A DNA stretch of 64,000 nucleotides from Svornostia abyssi (GCA_024666565.1 CP088295.1:4092001-4156000), one strand, 5' to 3'. Shown: positions 8,107 through 16,980, numbered from the stretch's first letter. Translations and numbers: made by a program. Notes: a model not told the origin generated them from the sequence alone.

Positions 8107-9810
8107 ATGCCCAACGCCACCACGCACGCCAAGGCCCGCGACATCGCCGACGTCACCCCGATGATCGCGCTCGACACGATCGACCTCGCCGAGAACGTCC
8201 GCGATCGCGACGAGGCCAAGGAGGAGGCCCTGAGCAAGTCGATCGCGCTCGTCGGGCTGCTTGAGCCGCTGACGGTTCGCGCGGCGGACGAGCCCGGCCG
8301 ATGGGTGCTCGTCGCGGGCTACACCCGGTACCACGCCTGCGTGCTGGCCGGGATCGAGCAGGTCCCGTACACGGTCCGCGATCAGGCGACCGAGCACGTC
8401 GACCGCGCCGTGGAGAACATCGCCCGGACCCAGCTGAACGCCTACGAGGAAGCCCGCGCGCTCGCCGCCGCCCTGGACTCCGGCCTGACCGAGGACGGCG
8501 CTGCGACCGCGCTGTGCTGGCCCAAGCAGCGCGTCACCGCCCGCCTGCGGCTGCTGGAGCTGCCCGAGGCCGCGCAGCGGATGGTCGGCGCCGGCACGAT
8601 CGCGCTCAGCGCGATCGACGACCTCCTCGCCGTCAGCGCCGTGTCCCCCACCCTGCTCGACGCCGTCGTGTTCCACATCGGCGAGAACCCCAGCAACGGC
8701 CGGCAGATCACCGGCAACCTCGGCTGGCTCATCGGACAGGTCGTGCGCCGCGGCGACGTCGGCGACCTCTTCGTCGCCTACCTCAACAGCATCAACGCGC
8801 ACGAGATCGAGCAGCTGCGACTCGGAAAGAAGACAACCGAGCTCTACGCCCGCGCAGAGACGCTGCACAAGCAGCTTGAGCACTACGCCTACGGCCCACC
8901 GACGATCCGCTTCACCACTGAGGACATCGACCAGGCCCGCGCCGCCGGCGTGTTGATCGAGCCCTCCGAGGGCGCGGCGATCATCTGCGACCGCGGCCTG
9001 TACCGCGAGCTCGTCAAGCAGGCCATCAAGCGCACGACCGCCGGCCTCGAGGATCGCGCCCAGCAGCGCGCCGCCGACAAGATCGAGGCGCGCGCGGCCG
9101 CCAAGGACGACCCGCTCGCCGGTGCGCGGCGCGAGCGCGGCGGCGCGCTGCGCGACGCCACCGTGCAAGGGCACGGCGCGAACCTCGACCTCGGGGCCGC
9201 GCTGATCAACGGCCTGGCCACCGTCGACCCCACCGACATGAACGTCGCGCGGTTCTTCGTCTACGCCCTGCTGGGTCCCGAGCCCATCAGCGGGTACGGC
9301 AACCACGGCGAGCGCGTCCAGCAGCTCGCCGCGATCGGCGTCCGGCTCGTCGTCGACGAGCTCCGCACGGACGCGACGAAGATCCGCAAGGACGGCACCC
9401 GCGGCGCCCTGAAGGTCGACTACGGCGACCACCGCAACCCCGAACGGGCGATCACGTGGCTGTGGAAGTGGATCGAAGGCGCGACGACCGCCGACGAGCT
9501 CTACGGCCGCGCACTCGTCGTGATCGCCGCCGAGCAGCACGCCACCCGACTCGTCATCCCCAGCAGCCAGCGGCACCCCGCGATGCGGTGGAGCTCGCGC
9601 AAGGACCGTGCGCAGAAGGCGCTCAAGGGCCTGGCAGGCCCCCACCTGCCCAAGAGCCTCGCCGCGGTTGAGCACGCCGTCGCCAAGGCGCATCGCGAGT
9701 ACGACCAGGCCGAGGCCGAGATCCGCACCGCCGCCACGGCGGCCATGGCCACCCAGGGCGACGACCACGTCGCCCAGGTCGACGCCGCCGACCTCGACGG
9801 AGAGGAGTAG
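8107..9810 (+). CDS. parB: ParB/RepB/Spo0J-family partition protein, 567 aa
   Basis: The N-terminal ParB domain (about residues 18-110) shows the expected order: an IDLAENVRDRDEAKEEAL box, IALVGLLEPLTVRAADEPGR, the VAGYTRYHACVLAG box (equivalent to GERR) and VENIARTQLNAYEEA. A helix-turn-helix follows (GLTEDGAATALCWPKQRVTA). The C-terminal about 350 residues are long and charged, unlike the short dimerisation domain of chromosomal ParB, but typical of plasmid and integrative-element homologues in this bacterial group. Such proteins bind centromere-like sites and assist maintenance; some also regulate transfer. No ParA is adjacent. The only ParA-like ATPase is at 53.2 kb. Start ATG 8107 follows GAGAGGTGAG. 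Confidence 0.85.
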   Translation: MPNATTHAKARDIADVTPMIALDTIDLAENVRDRDEAKEEALSKSIALVGLLEPLTVRAADEPGRWVLVAGYTRYHACVLAGIEQVPYTVRDQATEHVDRAVENIARTQLNAYEEARALAAALDSGLTEDGAATALCWPKQRVTARLRLLELPEAAQRMVGAGTIALSAIDDLLAVSAVSPTLLDAVVFHIGENPSNGRQITGNLGWLIGQVVRRGDVGDLFVAYLNSINAHEIEQLRLGKKTTELYARAETLHKQLEHYAYGPPTIRFTTEDIDQARAAGVLIEPSEGAAIICDRGLYRELVKQAIKRTTAGLEDRAQQRAADKIEARAAAKDDPLAGARRERGGALRDATVQGHGANLDLGAALINGLATVDPTDMNVARFFVYALLGPEPISGYGNHGERVQQLAAIGVRLVVDELRTDATKIRKDGTRGALKVDYGDHRNPERAITWLWKWIEGATTADELYGRALVVIAAEQHATRLVIPSSQRHPAMRWSSRKDRAQKALKGLAGPHLPKSLAAVEHAVAKAHREYDQAEAEIRTAATAAMATQGDDHVAQVDAADLDGEE

Positions 9811-9860
9811 GCACGGAAGCCGTACGGCCTGCCCGGGCTGGCGACCGTCCCCGCCCAACG

Positions 9861-9900
9861 TTGGCACACCCTTCGGGCGCGCCGGGTCGGCGGGGAACGG
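9861..9900 (+). promoter_or_regulatory. recurrent TTGGCAC hairpin motif upstream of ardC
   Basis: TTGGCACACCCTTCGGGCGC at 9861, a second near-copy of the motif at 8024, followed by GCCGGGTCGGCGGGG. CCCTTCGGG gives a TTCG-capped stem. It lies about 80 bp before the ardC start, and a second short dyad (GGCTCGCC/GGGCGAGCC, about 9899-9920) lies between them. Confidence 0.5.
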
Positions 9901-9942
9901 CTCGCCAACCGGGCGAGCCCCAGCACGAGGGGGAAGTGTGCG

Positions 9943-10110
9943 ATGAGCCGCCGAGCCAACCGCCGCAAGCCGCTGACCGACGCGCAGCGCGAGCAGCGCC
10001 GAGACGAGGACCGCCAGCGCATGCAGGCCGCGGCCGCTGCGCTGCTGACCAGCCACGGCTGGCAACGCTGGATCCGCGTGCGGTCACGGAACGGGCTGGC
10101 GCGCTACAGC
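9943..10110 (+). pseudogene. ardC: ardC, 5' fragment (interrupted by Tn554-like element)
   Basis: Codons 1-56 of an ArdC-type antirestriction protein: a charged N-terminus with RRKPLTDAQREQRRDEDRQR, then the conserved SHGWQRWIRVRSRNGLARYS. In intact homologues this runs straight into NNxLMLIAWQ. Here the frame leaves the family after RYS (10110) and the continuation resumes at 15403. ArdC proteins carry an N-terminal ssDNA-binding domain and a C-terminal metallopeptidase domain and protect incoming conjugative DNA. The insertion separates these halves, so the gene is inactive. Confidence 0.8.
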
Positions 10111-10374
10111 GTCGTTATCTCGGGGCGTCGTCGTCAACGTCGGTGTCCCTGGCGGGCGCGGACGTCGATGACATGTCGTCGACGGACCGCCGTCGTGGCG
10201 TTTCGTCCGGGGGGGACAGCATGGTTGAGGCCGAGGCGCTCCTGCTCGTTCCTCGATGCAGTGGCAAGCGCCGGGCTTGGCCCTGACTCCCGCGGGTCGT
10301 TCAGAGAGGCGGGCTGCTGACGGACGCTCGCTTCGGCAGAGGGTGGTGACGTCAGCGGCGCTCGGCGCGGGCGA

Positions 10375-11250
10375 CTACGTGTTGAGGTTCCCCTGGATCT
10401 CCTGCCAGCGCTCGGTGGCCAGCGTGCTGGCCTGCCTGCGGCGGGCGAACGAATACTCCTGCCAGGCGCGAGGCGGCGTGTCGATGACGAGCTCGCCATC
10501 GTCGTTCGTATGCGCGCGAAGCTGTTCGAGGGCGTCGATGAAACGCGCGTCGCCCCGAGCCTGGCGGTAGTGGGACAGCACGTACGCGTAGTAGAAGAGG
10601 TTGTAGCGCCAGAAGGGGTACTCGACCTTCAAGAAGCGACTGCCGATCCCGAACGTGCAGGGCCCCAGGGGGATCCGCGTCTCCCAGTGGCGAAGCAGGG
10701 ACTCGACCGCTCCTGCAAGTCTCCTCTCGTCGCTTCGCGTGTTATCGCGAAAGCGCAAGGCGTCGAGCACGAACAGGGTCGCGCCAGGGTTGCTCGCGTC
10801 GGTCTCCGGGGATCTGCCCAGCTTGACCGTGGCACACCGCCAGCCGCCGTCGTTCCACTGGCCGTCGAGCAGCCATCGGTAGCCCGCCTCCGCGCGCTCA
10901 TCGCCGGCCACGCCGAGCCGTCCAAGTCCCGCGAGGGCCTGTCCGGTGATGCAGGGCAGCTTGCTGCTCGTCGGCGAGTAGCGGAAGGCGCCATCGTCGG
11001 TCTGGTTCTCGAAGAGGAGGTCGACGGCTTCGCTGATCACCCGATGGCTGTTGCCAGTGGCGCCGAGCTCCCCGAGGACGTTCAGGACGAGCAGCGTTGA
11101 GAAGCCGGCGGGAGCATGGATGTTCCCGTCCTCGCGAGACCAGAACCGCCCGCCGTTCGCGCGCTCGCGGTCCAGGATCGACTGGATCTCGCTCGTCCAT
11201 CGCCGTGCGTCCATCAACGCCTCATGACAGTCCGCGCCGACACCGGTCAA
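10375..11250 (-). CDS. prenyltransferase/terpene-cyclase-like alpha-barrel protein (Tn passenger)
   Basis: About 290 aa with repeated helical-hairpin signatures: GGRFWSREDGNIHAP, NQTDDGAFRYSPTSS, GQWNDGGWRC and HTNDDGELV. This is the QW/DGxF-type periodicity of alpha/alpha-barrel prenyltransferase-squalene cyclase repeats. The DxDD motif of class II cyclases is not visible, and neither is a clear metal site, so catalysis is uncertain. The TTG at 11250 is the most likely start here. The frame stays open upstream to 11377 (LTCAALDARSAQ...) without ATG or GTG, so the N-terminus may be longer or damaged. It sits downstream of tnpC on the same strand, in the cargo position of the transposon. Confidence 0.6.
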   Translation of the reverse strand: MTGVGADCHEALMDARRWTSEIQSILDRERANGGRFWSREDGNIHAPAGFSTLLVLNVLGELGATGNSHRVISEAVDLLFENQTDDGAFRYSPTSSKLPCITGQALAGLGRLGVAGDERAEAGYRWLLDGQWNDGGWRCATVKLGRSPETDASNPGATLFVLDALRFRDNTRSDERRLAGAVESLLRHWETRIPLGPCTFGIGSRFLKVEYPFWRYNLFYYAYVLSHYRQARGDARFIDALEQLRAHTNDDGELVIDTPPRAWQEYSFARRRQASTLATERWQEIQGNLNT

Positions 11251-11440
11251 GTGTGCCAGCCCAACGGTGCAGAACCCGGTCAGCCCGCGACGCGGGGCTG
11301 CCGATTCCTGCGCCGAGCGGGCGTCCAGCGCAGCGCACGTCAGATGCTCGTTCGCGACGAGCAGCAGCAGCGCGGCTCACGGCGAAGTGCTGCACGCCTG
11401 ACGGCGGCAGTCGATGCCTCGCGCGCGGGCCCGCTTCTTC

Positions 11441-11815
11441 TCAGCGACGGTCCGCGCAACGCTGCTGGCCGTAGGCGATCGCGAGCTCGGCCTTGAGGCT
11501 CTGGTTCTCCTCGCGTAGCCGCTGGTTCTCCGCGCGCATGGTGTCGAGGCGCTGGCGCAGCGACGCCTCGCTCGTGCGCTGCCGGGCGGGAACCGCGCTG
11601 GTCCGAGCGGGTGCCTTGTCGCGCAACTGCTCGATCTCGGCGCGAATCGCGGGTTGGGTGTAGAGCCATTGGCGTGAGACGCCGGCGCGCTTCGCGACGG
11701 ACTGGAAGCTGATCGCGGAGCCCTCAGCGTCGAGGTCGCGCAGCGCGCGTTCGGCGCGCTCGACCGTCCGCTGGTGACGGACAGCGGCCGCCTGGTTGAG
11801 CGGCTCAGCGGCCAT
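11441..11815 (-). CDS. tnpC: Tn554-type TnpC, 124 aa
   Basis: Small basic protein (MAAEPLNQAAAVRHQRTVER). An HTH-like part (ISFQSVAKRAGVSRQWLYTQ) is followed by a coiled coil with repeated LR-EN heptads (RLDTMRAENQRLREENQSLK). Length and architecture match the accessory protein TnpC of Tn554-like elements, which influences frequency and orientation of insertion. Its ATG (11815) lies inside the 3' end of tnpB (stop 11805), giving an 11-bp overlap and probable translational coupling. Confidence 0.8.
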   Translation of the reverse strand: MAAEPLNQAAAVRHQRTVERAERALRDLDAEGSAISFQSVAKRAGVSRQWLYTQPAIRAEIEQLRDKAPARTSAVPARQRTSEASLRQRLDTMRAENQRLREENQSLKAELAIAYGQQRCADRR

Positions 11816-14105
11816 CGTCGTCCTCCAGGGCATCGAGGCCGTCGATGATGCGGATCAGATTCAGCCGGACGGGCTCGTTCATCTCGATCAGCCGCCGGCG
11901 CCCGTCGGCCTCGGCCTGGGCGATCAGCTGCTCGGTTCGCGTGAGCTGGTCGCGATGCTGAGGCAGGAACTCGCTGGTGGTGAGGAAGCTGTCGCAGGTC
12001 AGGCAGGCGTTGGGATGCGGGCAGGTCTGCTGCAGCGGCAAGCCGCAGTAGCCGTTGGGCAGCGTCTGCTTGGCGCGGGCGAGGTTCTCCAGTGCCCACG
12101 CCGCGTCGGACATCGCCGGCCCGTCGGGGAGCGGGATCAGCTCGCCGCGGATGTCGATGCGCTGCTGGAAGCGCTCCCACTCGCGCCTGAGCGTCTGGTC
12201 CTTGATCGTGGCGTAGCGGGCGGTCATCTCCGGCGAGCCGTGGTCGAGCATCCGCTGGACGACGTCCATCGGCACCTCGTTGTTGATCATCCGCGTGCCG
12301 ACGGTGTGGCGGAACTGGTGGGCGGTGACCTTGACTGGGCGGTCGGCGGCGTCGCGGATGTCGCAGTCGGTGAGCCATCGCTGCAGCCGACGGTTCAGCG
12401 TCGACCACGTGAGCGCGATCTTGCCGTCGGGGTTCTTGCGGATCCCGGGATGCAGGAACGGAGGTGGCGCGGCGAAGCGATCGCAGAGGTCGCGCTGCTG
12501 GCGGCGGATCTGCTCGGCTACGCGCTGAGAGATGGGGATGACGGCGTCCTTGGCGGCCTTGTGGTTGTAGAAGCGCAGGTAGGGCGCGCCGGTCTCGTCG
12601 GTCGTGATCGGGTCAAACGGCAGGCGCAGGCAGTCGATCGAGCGCAGCCCGGTCTCGATGATGATCACGATCGCGGTCCGGGTCGTCAGATCCGGCAGCC
12701 GGTCGAGGATGTCGTCGCGTTCGAGCTGGCCCATCACGAACTCGTCGACGAACCGCGGCAGGCGGCGTCGAACTCTGGGGATCTCGCCGCGGTAGTAGGT
12801 CGCGTTGGCCGGCAGGCCGGGCGCCCAGTCATGCAGGCGCACGTCATCGAGGAAGACCTTCAGGTCCATCAGCAGCCCGGTGCGCCGCGACTGCGAGACC
12901 TCGAGCGTGGCCACGTGGGCGCGGTAGTCCTCAAGCAGCGCTCGCGTGAGCTGCTCGGGTCCGGCAGGGAGCGCGTCGCGGGCTGCCAGCCAGCTGGTGA
13001 AGCGTCGTAGCGAGCTGGTCGACACCGACACCGACGCCGGTGACTTGGTGGCCGTGGTGATCCGCCAGCGCGCCCAGCGCTTGGCCAGTTCGCGTAGCCA
13101 GTCGGGCTGGATGTCGGAGAAGTAGATGCGCTTGGTCGGCTGGTGGGAGTAGCGGCCGCCGGTGTCGATGCGTTTCGTCGGCCACGTGTCCCAGTCCCAG
13201 ACCTCGCCACCGTGGCGCTCGTCGCGCAACCTCGCCAGCATGCCGCGGCAGTAGCGAAGCCAGCCCAGCGGGTTGCCGCGCGTGCTCGGCGTGAAGCGCT
13301 CGCCGGCGGCGCTTGCCCAGGCGGCGTCGCTGCCGATCAGCAGCGAGTCGACCGGCCGCTCGCGCAGCCAGCGCGCGACCTGCCCGAAGATCAACGGCGT
13401 GATCGCCGCGCCGCGCTGATCGTGGCGGCACTGCAGCGCGTAGCCGAGCTCAAGCGCGACGACCGTCCCGACGCCGCGCAGGTCAAAGCGCGGGCGGATC
13501 TGCTGGCGCGCCGTGGCGAGATGCTCGACGTAATCAGCAGGCTCAAGGCCCGGCCGCCTGGTGGCCAGCCAGCCGAAGCTGCGGTGGTGGGTGTCACACA
13601 AGCCCTGGCCAGCGATCGCCGGAAACCGGCACCCAGCCACCGCGCATGCGCTGCTGCTGGTGCGAACGGCCGGCGCCGCGCGGGCGAACGTCTCGATCGG
13701 CGGGCAGCGCGCGCGCTGCCAGTGGCGGCGGTGGGCGTAGCACAGGCCGTGCGTGTCGACCGATCGCCGGCAGCCAACTGCGGCGCACGCGACCGCGACG
13801 CGTTCGCCGCGCAGGCTGCGCGCGCCATGTCGCAGCCACGCCCGCAGCGGCGGCTGGCCGTCCGTGCGCCATGCCCTGGCGTGCCCCTGGCACAGATGTC
13901 CGCGCATCGCCTCGGTGCGCTGCAGCCCGCGTGCCAGGCAGCCGTCGACCACGCACCGCGGCCCGAACAGCACCGGGTCGTCGGCATCCGGGAAGAACAC
14001 CTCCACCTGAAACTCCGCCCGGACGGCTTCGCGCAGCAACTGCTCCCAGTTGGCCGGTCGTTCGGGCAGCCCGCCGGGCAGCGCGACCAACGGACGCGCG
14101 GTCAC
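11805..14105 (-). CDS. tnpB: Tn554-type tyrosine recombinase TnpB, 766 aa
   Basis: Large tyrosine recombinase. The N-terminus has several Cys/His clusters (CVVDGCLARGL, CAAVGCRRSVDTHGLC, CAVAGCRFPAIAGQGLC) that look like zinc-binding motifs. The core-binding region comes next, followed by catalytic residues: Arg in IETGLRSIDCLRLP, HQFRHTVGTRM, LDHGSPEMTARY with the Tyr nucleophile. The tail (GLPLQQTCPHPNACLTCDSF) is typical of TnpB in this family. It is longer than the roughly 630 aa of classical TnpB because of the N-terminal Cys/His region. The GTG start at 14105 overlaps the tnpA stop by 4 bp (GTGA). Confidence 0.88.
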   Translation of the reverse strand: MTARPLVALPGGLPERPANWEQLLREAVRAEFQVEVFFPDADDPVLFGPRCVVDGCLARGLQRTEAMRGHLCQGHARAWRTDGQPPLRAWLRHGARSLRGERVAVACAAVGCRRSVDTHGLCYAHRRHWQRARCPPIETFARAAPAVRTSSSACAVAGCRFPAIAGQGLCDTHHRSFGWLATRRPGLEPADYVEHLATARQQIRPRFDLRGVGTVVALELGYALQCRHDQRGAAITPLIFGQVARWLRERPVDSLLIGSDAAWASAAGERFTPSTRGNPLGWLRYCRGMLARLRDERHGGEVWDWDTWPTKRIDTGGRYSHQPTKRIYFSDIQPDWLRELAKRWARWRITTATKSPASVSVSTSSLRRFTSWLAARDALPAGPEQLTRALLEDYRAHVATLEVSQSRRTGLLMDLKVFLDDVRLHDWAPGLPANATYYRGEIPRVRRRLPRFVDEFVMGQLERDDILDRLPDLTTRTAIVIIIETGLRSIDCLRLPFDPITTDETGAPYLRFYNHKAAKDAVIPISQRVAEQIRRQQRDLCDRFAAPPPFLHPGIRKNPDGKIALTWSTLNRRLQRWLTDCDIRDAADRPVKVTAHQFRHTVGTRMINNEVPMDVVQRMLDHGSPEMTARYATIKDQTLRREWERFQQRIDIRGELIPLPDGPAMSDAAWALENLARAKQTLPNGYCGLPLQQTCPHPNACLTCDSFLTTSEFLPQHRDQLTRTEQLIAQAEADGRRRLIEMNEPVRLNLIRIIDGLDALEDDDGR

Positions 14106-15190
14106 GTCAGCGACTCGAGACGCTCAAGGACGCCAGCGCGCTCAAGCTCGGCGCGCAGGTCCTCCGGCGAGACGTGCAGGTAGATGTCGCTGGTGGTCTG
14201 GACTGACCGGTGGCACAGCAGCTTGCTGACGATCTCGACCGGCACCCCACCGCGGCGCGCGACCGTCGCGTAGGTGTGGCGCAGCTGATGCGGCGTGAAG
14301 TGAAACCCAACCCGCCGGCGTGTGCGGCGGACGATCTCGTCGACCGCGTGGTAGCTCATCGCGTGCCCGACGCGGCCGCCCCACAAGTTCACGAACACGT
14401 AGTCGCTGTCCAGGTCGCCGTACTCAGTGTGCATGTAGTCCGAGTGCAACCGCACCAACTCGCCCGTGATCGGCACCCACCCCCCGCCGCGCTTGCCGCG
14501 TGCGCCGTTGGCGTTGTCCTCCCGAGCGACGATCTCGATCCGACGCTCCTGGCTGACGACGTCGCAGTGGCGCAGCCCGAGCGCCTGGCCGATCCGCATC
14601 CCCGTCCCCGCCAACAACGCGAACAGGAACCGATCACGCAGCCGCGTCTGCGCCGCGAGGATCGCCGCGACCTGCTCGACCGCAAGAGTCGCCGGCAGCC
14701 GGCGCTCCTGTCGCAGGCGCCCGACCCGCCCGCGCGGCCGCGACGGCGCGATCCCGTGCAGAAACGGCTTGAAGCCACCGCGGCCCATCCGCCGCTCATC
14801 GACCAACGCGCGCGCGACCTCGACGCCGTTGCGGGCATGGAACTCATAGAAGCCGAACACCGCCGTCAGGATCCGGTTGACCGTCGACGACGCCCGCGCC
14901 GGCCGGCCCGACGCCAGCACGACGACGTTCTCCGCCGGCGAACGCAGCCACGCCGTGAACTCCCCGAGCTGCTCGAGCGAGATGCGATCCCACTCGATGC
15001 CGCGCGCGTCAACGAACTCCCAGAACGTCTTCAAGTCATGCGCATACGCGCGCACCGTCGTCGGCGTCCGCTCGATCCGCGACAACCACGCCAGATACCG
15101 CTCGACCGGCTCGACCGGGCGCAGACCGGCACCGATCACCGTCCACGACTCGGCGCCGCCGTCGGGCGCCAAGACGCGCTGCACCCTCAC
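14102..15190 (-). CDS. tnpA: Tn554-type tyrosine recombinase TnpA, 362 aa
   Basis: Tyrosine recombinase of normal family length (about 360 aa). A SAM-like core-binding domain (YLAWLSRIERTPTTVRAYAH) precedes the catalytic domain: LAGTGMRIGQALGLRH (Arg), FTPHQLRHTYATVARR (HxxR), LCHRSVQTTSDIYLH (His and Tyr nucleophile). It is the first gene of the transposon operon, starting with GTG at 15190 close to the right end, and is translationally coupled to tnpB. TnpA and TnpB together carry out site-specific integration in this family. Confidence 0.88.
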   Translation of the reverse strand: MRVQRVLAPDGGAESWTVIGAGLRPVEPVERYLAWLSRIERTPTTVRAYAHDLKTFWEFVDARGIEWDRISLEQLGEFTAWLRSPAENVVVLASGRPARASSTVNRILTAVFGFYEFHARNGVEVARALVDERRMGRGGFKPFLHGIAPSRPRGRVGRLRQERRLPATLAVEQVAAILAAQTRLRDRFLFALLAGTGMRIGQALGLRHCDVVSQERRIEIVAREDNANGARGKRGGGWVPITGELVRLHSDYMHTEYGDLDSDYVFVNLWGGRVGHAMSYHAVDEIVRRTRRRVGFHFTPHQLRHTYATVARRGGVPVEIVSKLLCHRSVQTTSDIYLHVSPEDLRAELERAGVLERLESLT

Positions 15191-15402
15191 AACACGCCGC
15201 CGGTCGATCTCGAGAGAGGGGCCCCGGATCGAGCGCGCCGCGGTCGCTCAGACTCCGCTCGCCTACGGCTCGCTCCGTCTGAACGACCGCGGACCACGAC
15301 ATCAACGACACCGAACACAGCCCCAACGTAAGCGGCAGGTCGGACGTCACCAGCAAGGCCACTACGACGTCAACGACACAGATCTATCGCCCGGAGAGAA
15401 GC

Positions 15403-16178
15403 GCGAACAACCTCATGCTGATCGCGTGGCAGTGCGAAGAACGCGGCCTCGACCCCACCTACGTCGCCGCGTTCCGCAAGTGGAACGAGCTCGGCCGCGT
15501 GGTGCGCCGCGGCGAACGCGCCCTGTCGATCCTCGCGCCGATGCCCTTGCGCGACCGCGACGAGGAGGACAAGCGGGACCGCGGCCGACGCGGTGACGGC
15601 GACGAGGGCGACAAGCCGCGCGTCCTGTTCCGCCGCGCCTCGGTGTTCGACGTCAGCCAGACCGACCCGATCCCGGGCACCGACCCCGCGCCGCTGCAGC
15701 CGCCCGCGCAGCCGATCTGCGGGAGCAGCCACGAGCACCTCATCACCCCGCTCCGCGAGCACGCGAGCACGCTCGGGTACCGCGTCGAGTTCAACGAGAT
15801 CCCCGCCGGCGGTCCCAGCGGCTGGTGCGACACACCGACCGGGTGGTCGTCGTCGCCGCGCAGCTGCCCGCCAACGCGCAGGTCCGCGTACTCGTCCACG
15901 AGCTCGCCCACGCCCACGGCATCAGCAAGACGAAGTACAGCCGCGCGCAGGCCGAGGTCCTCGTCGAGTGCGTGACGCACATCGTGCTCAGCACCGCCGG
16001 CCTCGACACCGGCGGCGAAAGCGTCCCCTACGTCGCCGGATGGGGCGAAAAGGGCGCCCTGGAAGCGATCAGCACCTACGCGCGCGTCATCGACGAAACC
16101 GCCCGCGAGATCGAGCACGCGATCGCCGGCACCGAGCACGCCGACAAGCCGCACGTCGAACTCGTCACAGCCGCATGA
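15403..16178 (+). pseudogene. ardC: ardC, 3' part with a further frameshift
   Basis: Continues ArdC from ANNLMLIAWQCEERGLDPTY through the KWNELGRVVRRGERALSILA box, then a charged linker and the peptidase part. The frame breaks near 15830-15845 (just after GGPSGWCDT) and the rest, including the zinc motif VLVHELAHAHGISKTKYSRA (HExxH), is read in the next frame to the stop at 16176-16178. The ArdC gene is therefore broken twice: by the transposon and by a single-base shift. The restored protein would be close to the normal length of about 310 aa. Confidence 0.75.
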
Positions 16179-16273
16179 CCAGCGGCGCGCACCAGGGCGC
16201 GAGCCACATGCCTGACGCCGCCGCAGCGGCATAGCGATGTCGGACGGGCCGCCGGGTCCGGGTCGCGCTGGAT

Positions 16274-16300
16274 GGTGCCACGCCCTGCGGGCGCGGCGGT
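16274..16300 (+). promoter_or_regulatory. degenerate copy of the TTGGCAC hairpin motif
   Basis: GGTGCCACGCCCTGCGGGCG at 16274 resembles the motif at 8024/9861/55840 (GCAC-CC stem, four-base loop, GGGCGCG) but lacks TTGG. It lies about 70-95 bp before a small truncated reading frame. The 189 bp after ardC hold nothing else clear. Confidence 0.3.
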
Positions 16301-16367
16301 TCGCGCTTGGCCGGCCCCGGACGGGCCGCCTTCTCAGTTCATGTCTTTGACCTTGGAGGTCTGACCG

Positions 16368-16607
16368 ATGACCACGGCTGCGCTCCCGGTTCGTCCCGGC
16401 GCGCGCCCCGCAGCCGGCACCGATCCGGTCGGCTCGTCCTCCGAGGACGTCGGTCAGGCCCAGCAGCAGCTCAGCGAACTGCTCGACGCCGAACTCCGAG
16501 CCGAGTTCGGATGCGTCGTGGCGACCTTCGAACAGCAGGTGCCTCTCCTAACCCTGGTCCGCCCAGGCGCCGGGCGCCGGGCGCCGTGCGCCGTGCGCAG
16601 CGCGTGA
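16368..16607 (+). pseudogene. truncated ORF of unknown function
   Basis: Opens MTTAALPVRPGARPAAGTDP and continues with a helical SSEDVGQAQQQLSELLDAEL stretch, then AEFGCVVATFEQQ. After about residue 55 the reading becomes low-complexity (CGCCGGGCGCCGGGCGCCG repeat at about 16565-16585). A second frame keeps coding-like character to about 16790 (VIDAYSAHYSGPTSRLTQRV). It looks like the start of an element gene, led by the hairpin motif, that has lost its 3' end. No family assigned. Confidence 0.35.
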
Positions 16608-16980
16608 TCGACGCGTACAGCGCCCACTACTCGGGACCTACTTCCCGCCTGACCCAACGCGTCCGACTGAACGCCCAGCAGAAGCTGAAACAGACCCGGA
16701 TCGACCTCACCGTGTCCCGGCCGAGCAAGCAGATCATCGTTCAGCCGAAGACCCGCGACGACCAGCGAAGCTGCCCCTACCTGGAGTTGACCCGGTTCGG
16801 TGGACCAAGGTGTCCACGAAACCGGGTCAACTCCACACCACCAACCGTTGCGGCCTGTGGTGCTCGGCGACGTGTGATGGAGATCACGATCGCGGGATGT
16901 AGACCGGCCGGCCCCGTCGCGGTGAAGTCCAGGACGGCCGAGCGTGATCGGGCCGGTGAGTGGCGCGATGCAGGTCACGG
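16608..16980. other. gene-poor remnant region
   Basis: No intact gene. The left part carries the decayed second frame of the preceding ORF and the centre holds a strong inverted repeat (16782-16835). The right part up to the tetR stop shows nothing recognisable. It looks like a scar of past insertion and deletion events. Confidence 0.5.
16782..16835. repeat. abutted inverted repeats, possible IS-end footprint
   Basis: TGGAGTTGACCCGGTT at 16782 is repeated inverted as AACCGGGTCAACTCCA ending at 16835, with near-matching continuations GTGGAC and GTCCAC around a CAAG centre. The arms are about 25 bp with one small indel. GACCCGGTT-TGGAC inverted repeats resemble IS3/IS481-type termini. Finding two ends face to face with no transposase between suggests an internal deletion or MITE-like relic. 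It could also act as a hairpin terminator, although no U-tract follows. Confidence 0.5.

Larger units (their letters stand above)
10111..15402. mobile_element. Tn554-family transposon inserted in ardC
   Basis: A 5.3 kb segment between two halves of ardC. It carries, all on the minus strand, the Tn554-type trio TnpA (14102), TnpB (11805) and TnpC (11441), in the family order and with 4- and 11-bp overlaps, plus one passenger. Joining ...CTACAGC (10104-10110) to GCGAACAACC (15403 on) restores RYS-ANNLML. AGC occurs at both junctions, so the boundary is uncertain by 3 bp. There are no long terminal inverted repeats, as expected. Both ends are noncoding (10111-10374 and 15191-15402) and contain repeats of GTCAACG/ATCAACGACAC type that may be recombinase sites. 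Confidence 0.8.

Noticed and set aside
7441..10065. Long minus-strand open frame (874 codons) opposite parB
   Set aside because: Low-complexity Val/Gly/Arg-rich translation mirroring the GC-rich parB codons; the plus strand has clear ParB motifs.
11377..12408. 343-codon minus-strand frame overlapping tnpB and tnpC
   Set aside because: Arg/Ala/Pro-rich shadow frame; TnpB and TnpC motifs are in the other frames of the same strand.
16782..16835. Reading the strong inverted repeat as an intrinsic terminator
   Set aside because: No T run follows on either strand and no intact gene ends beside it; an IS-end relic explains the sequence better.
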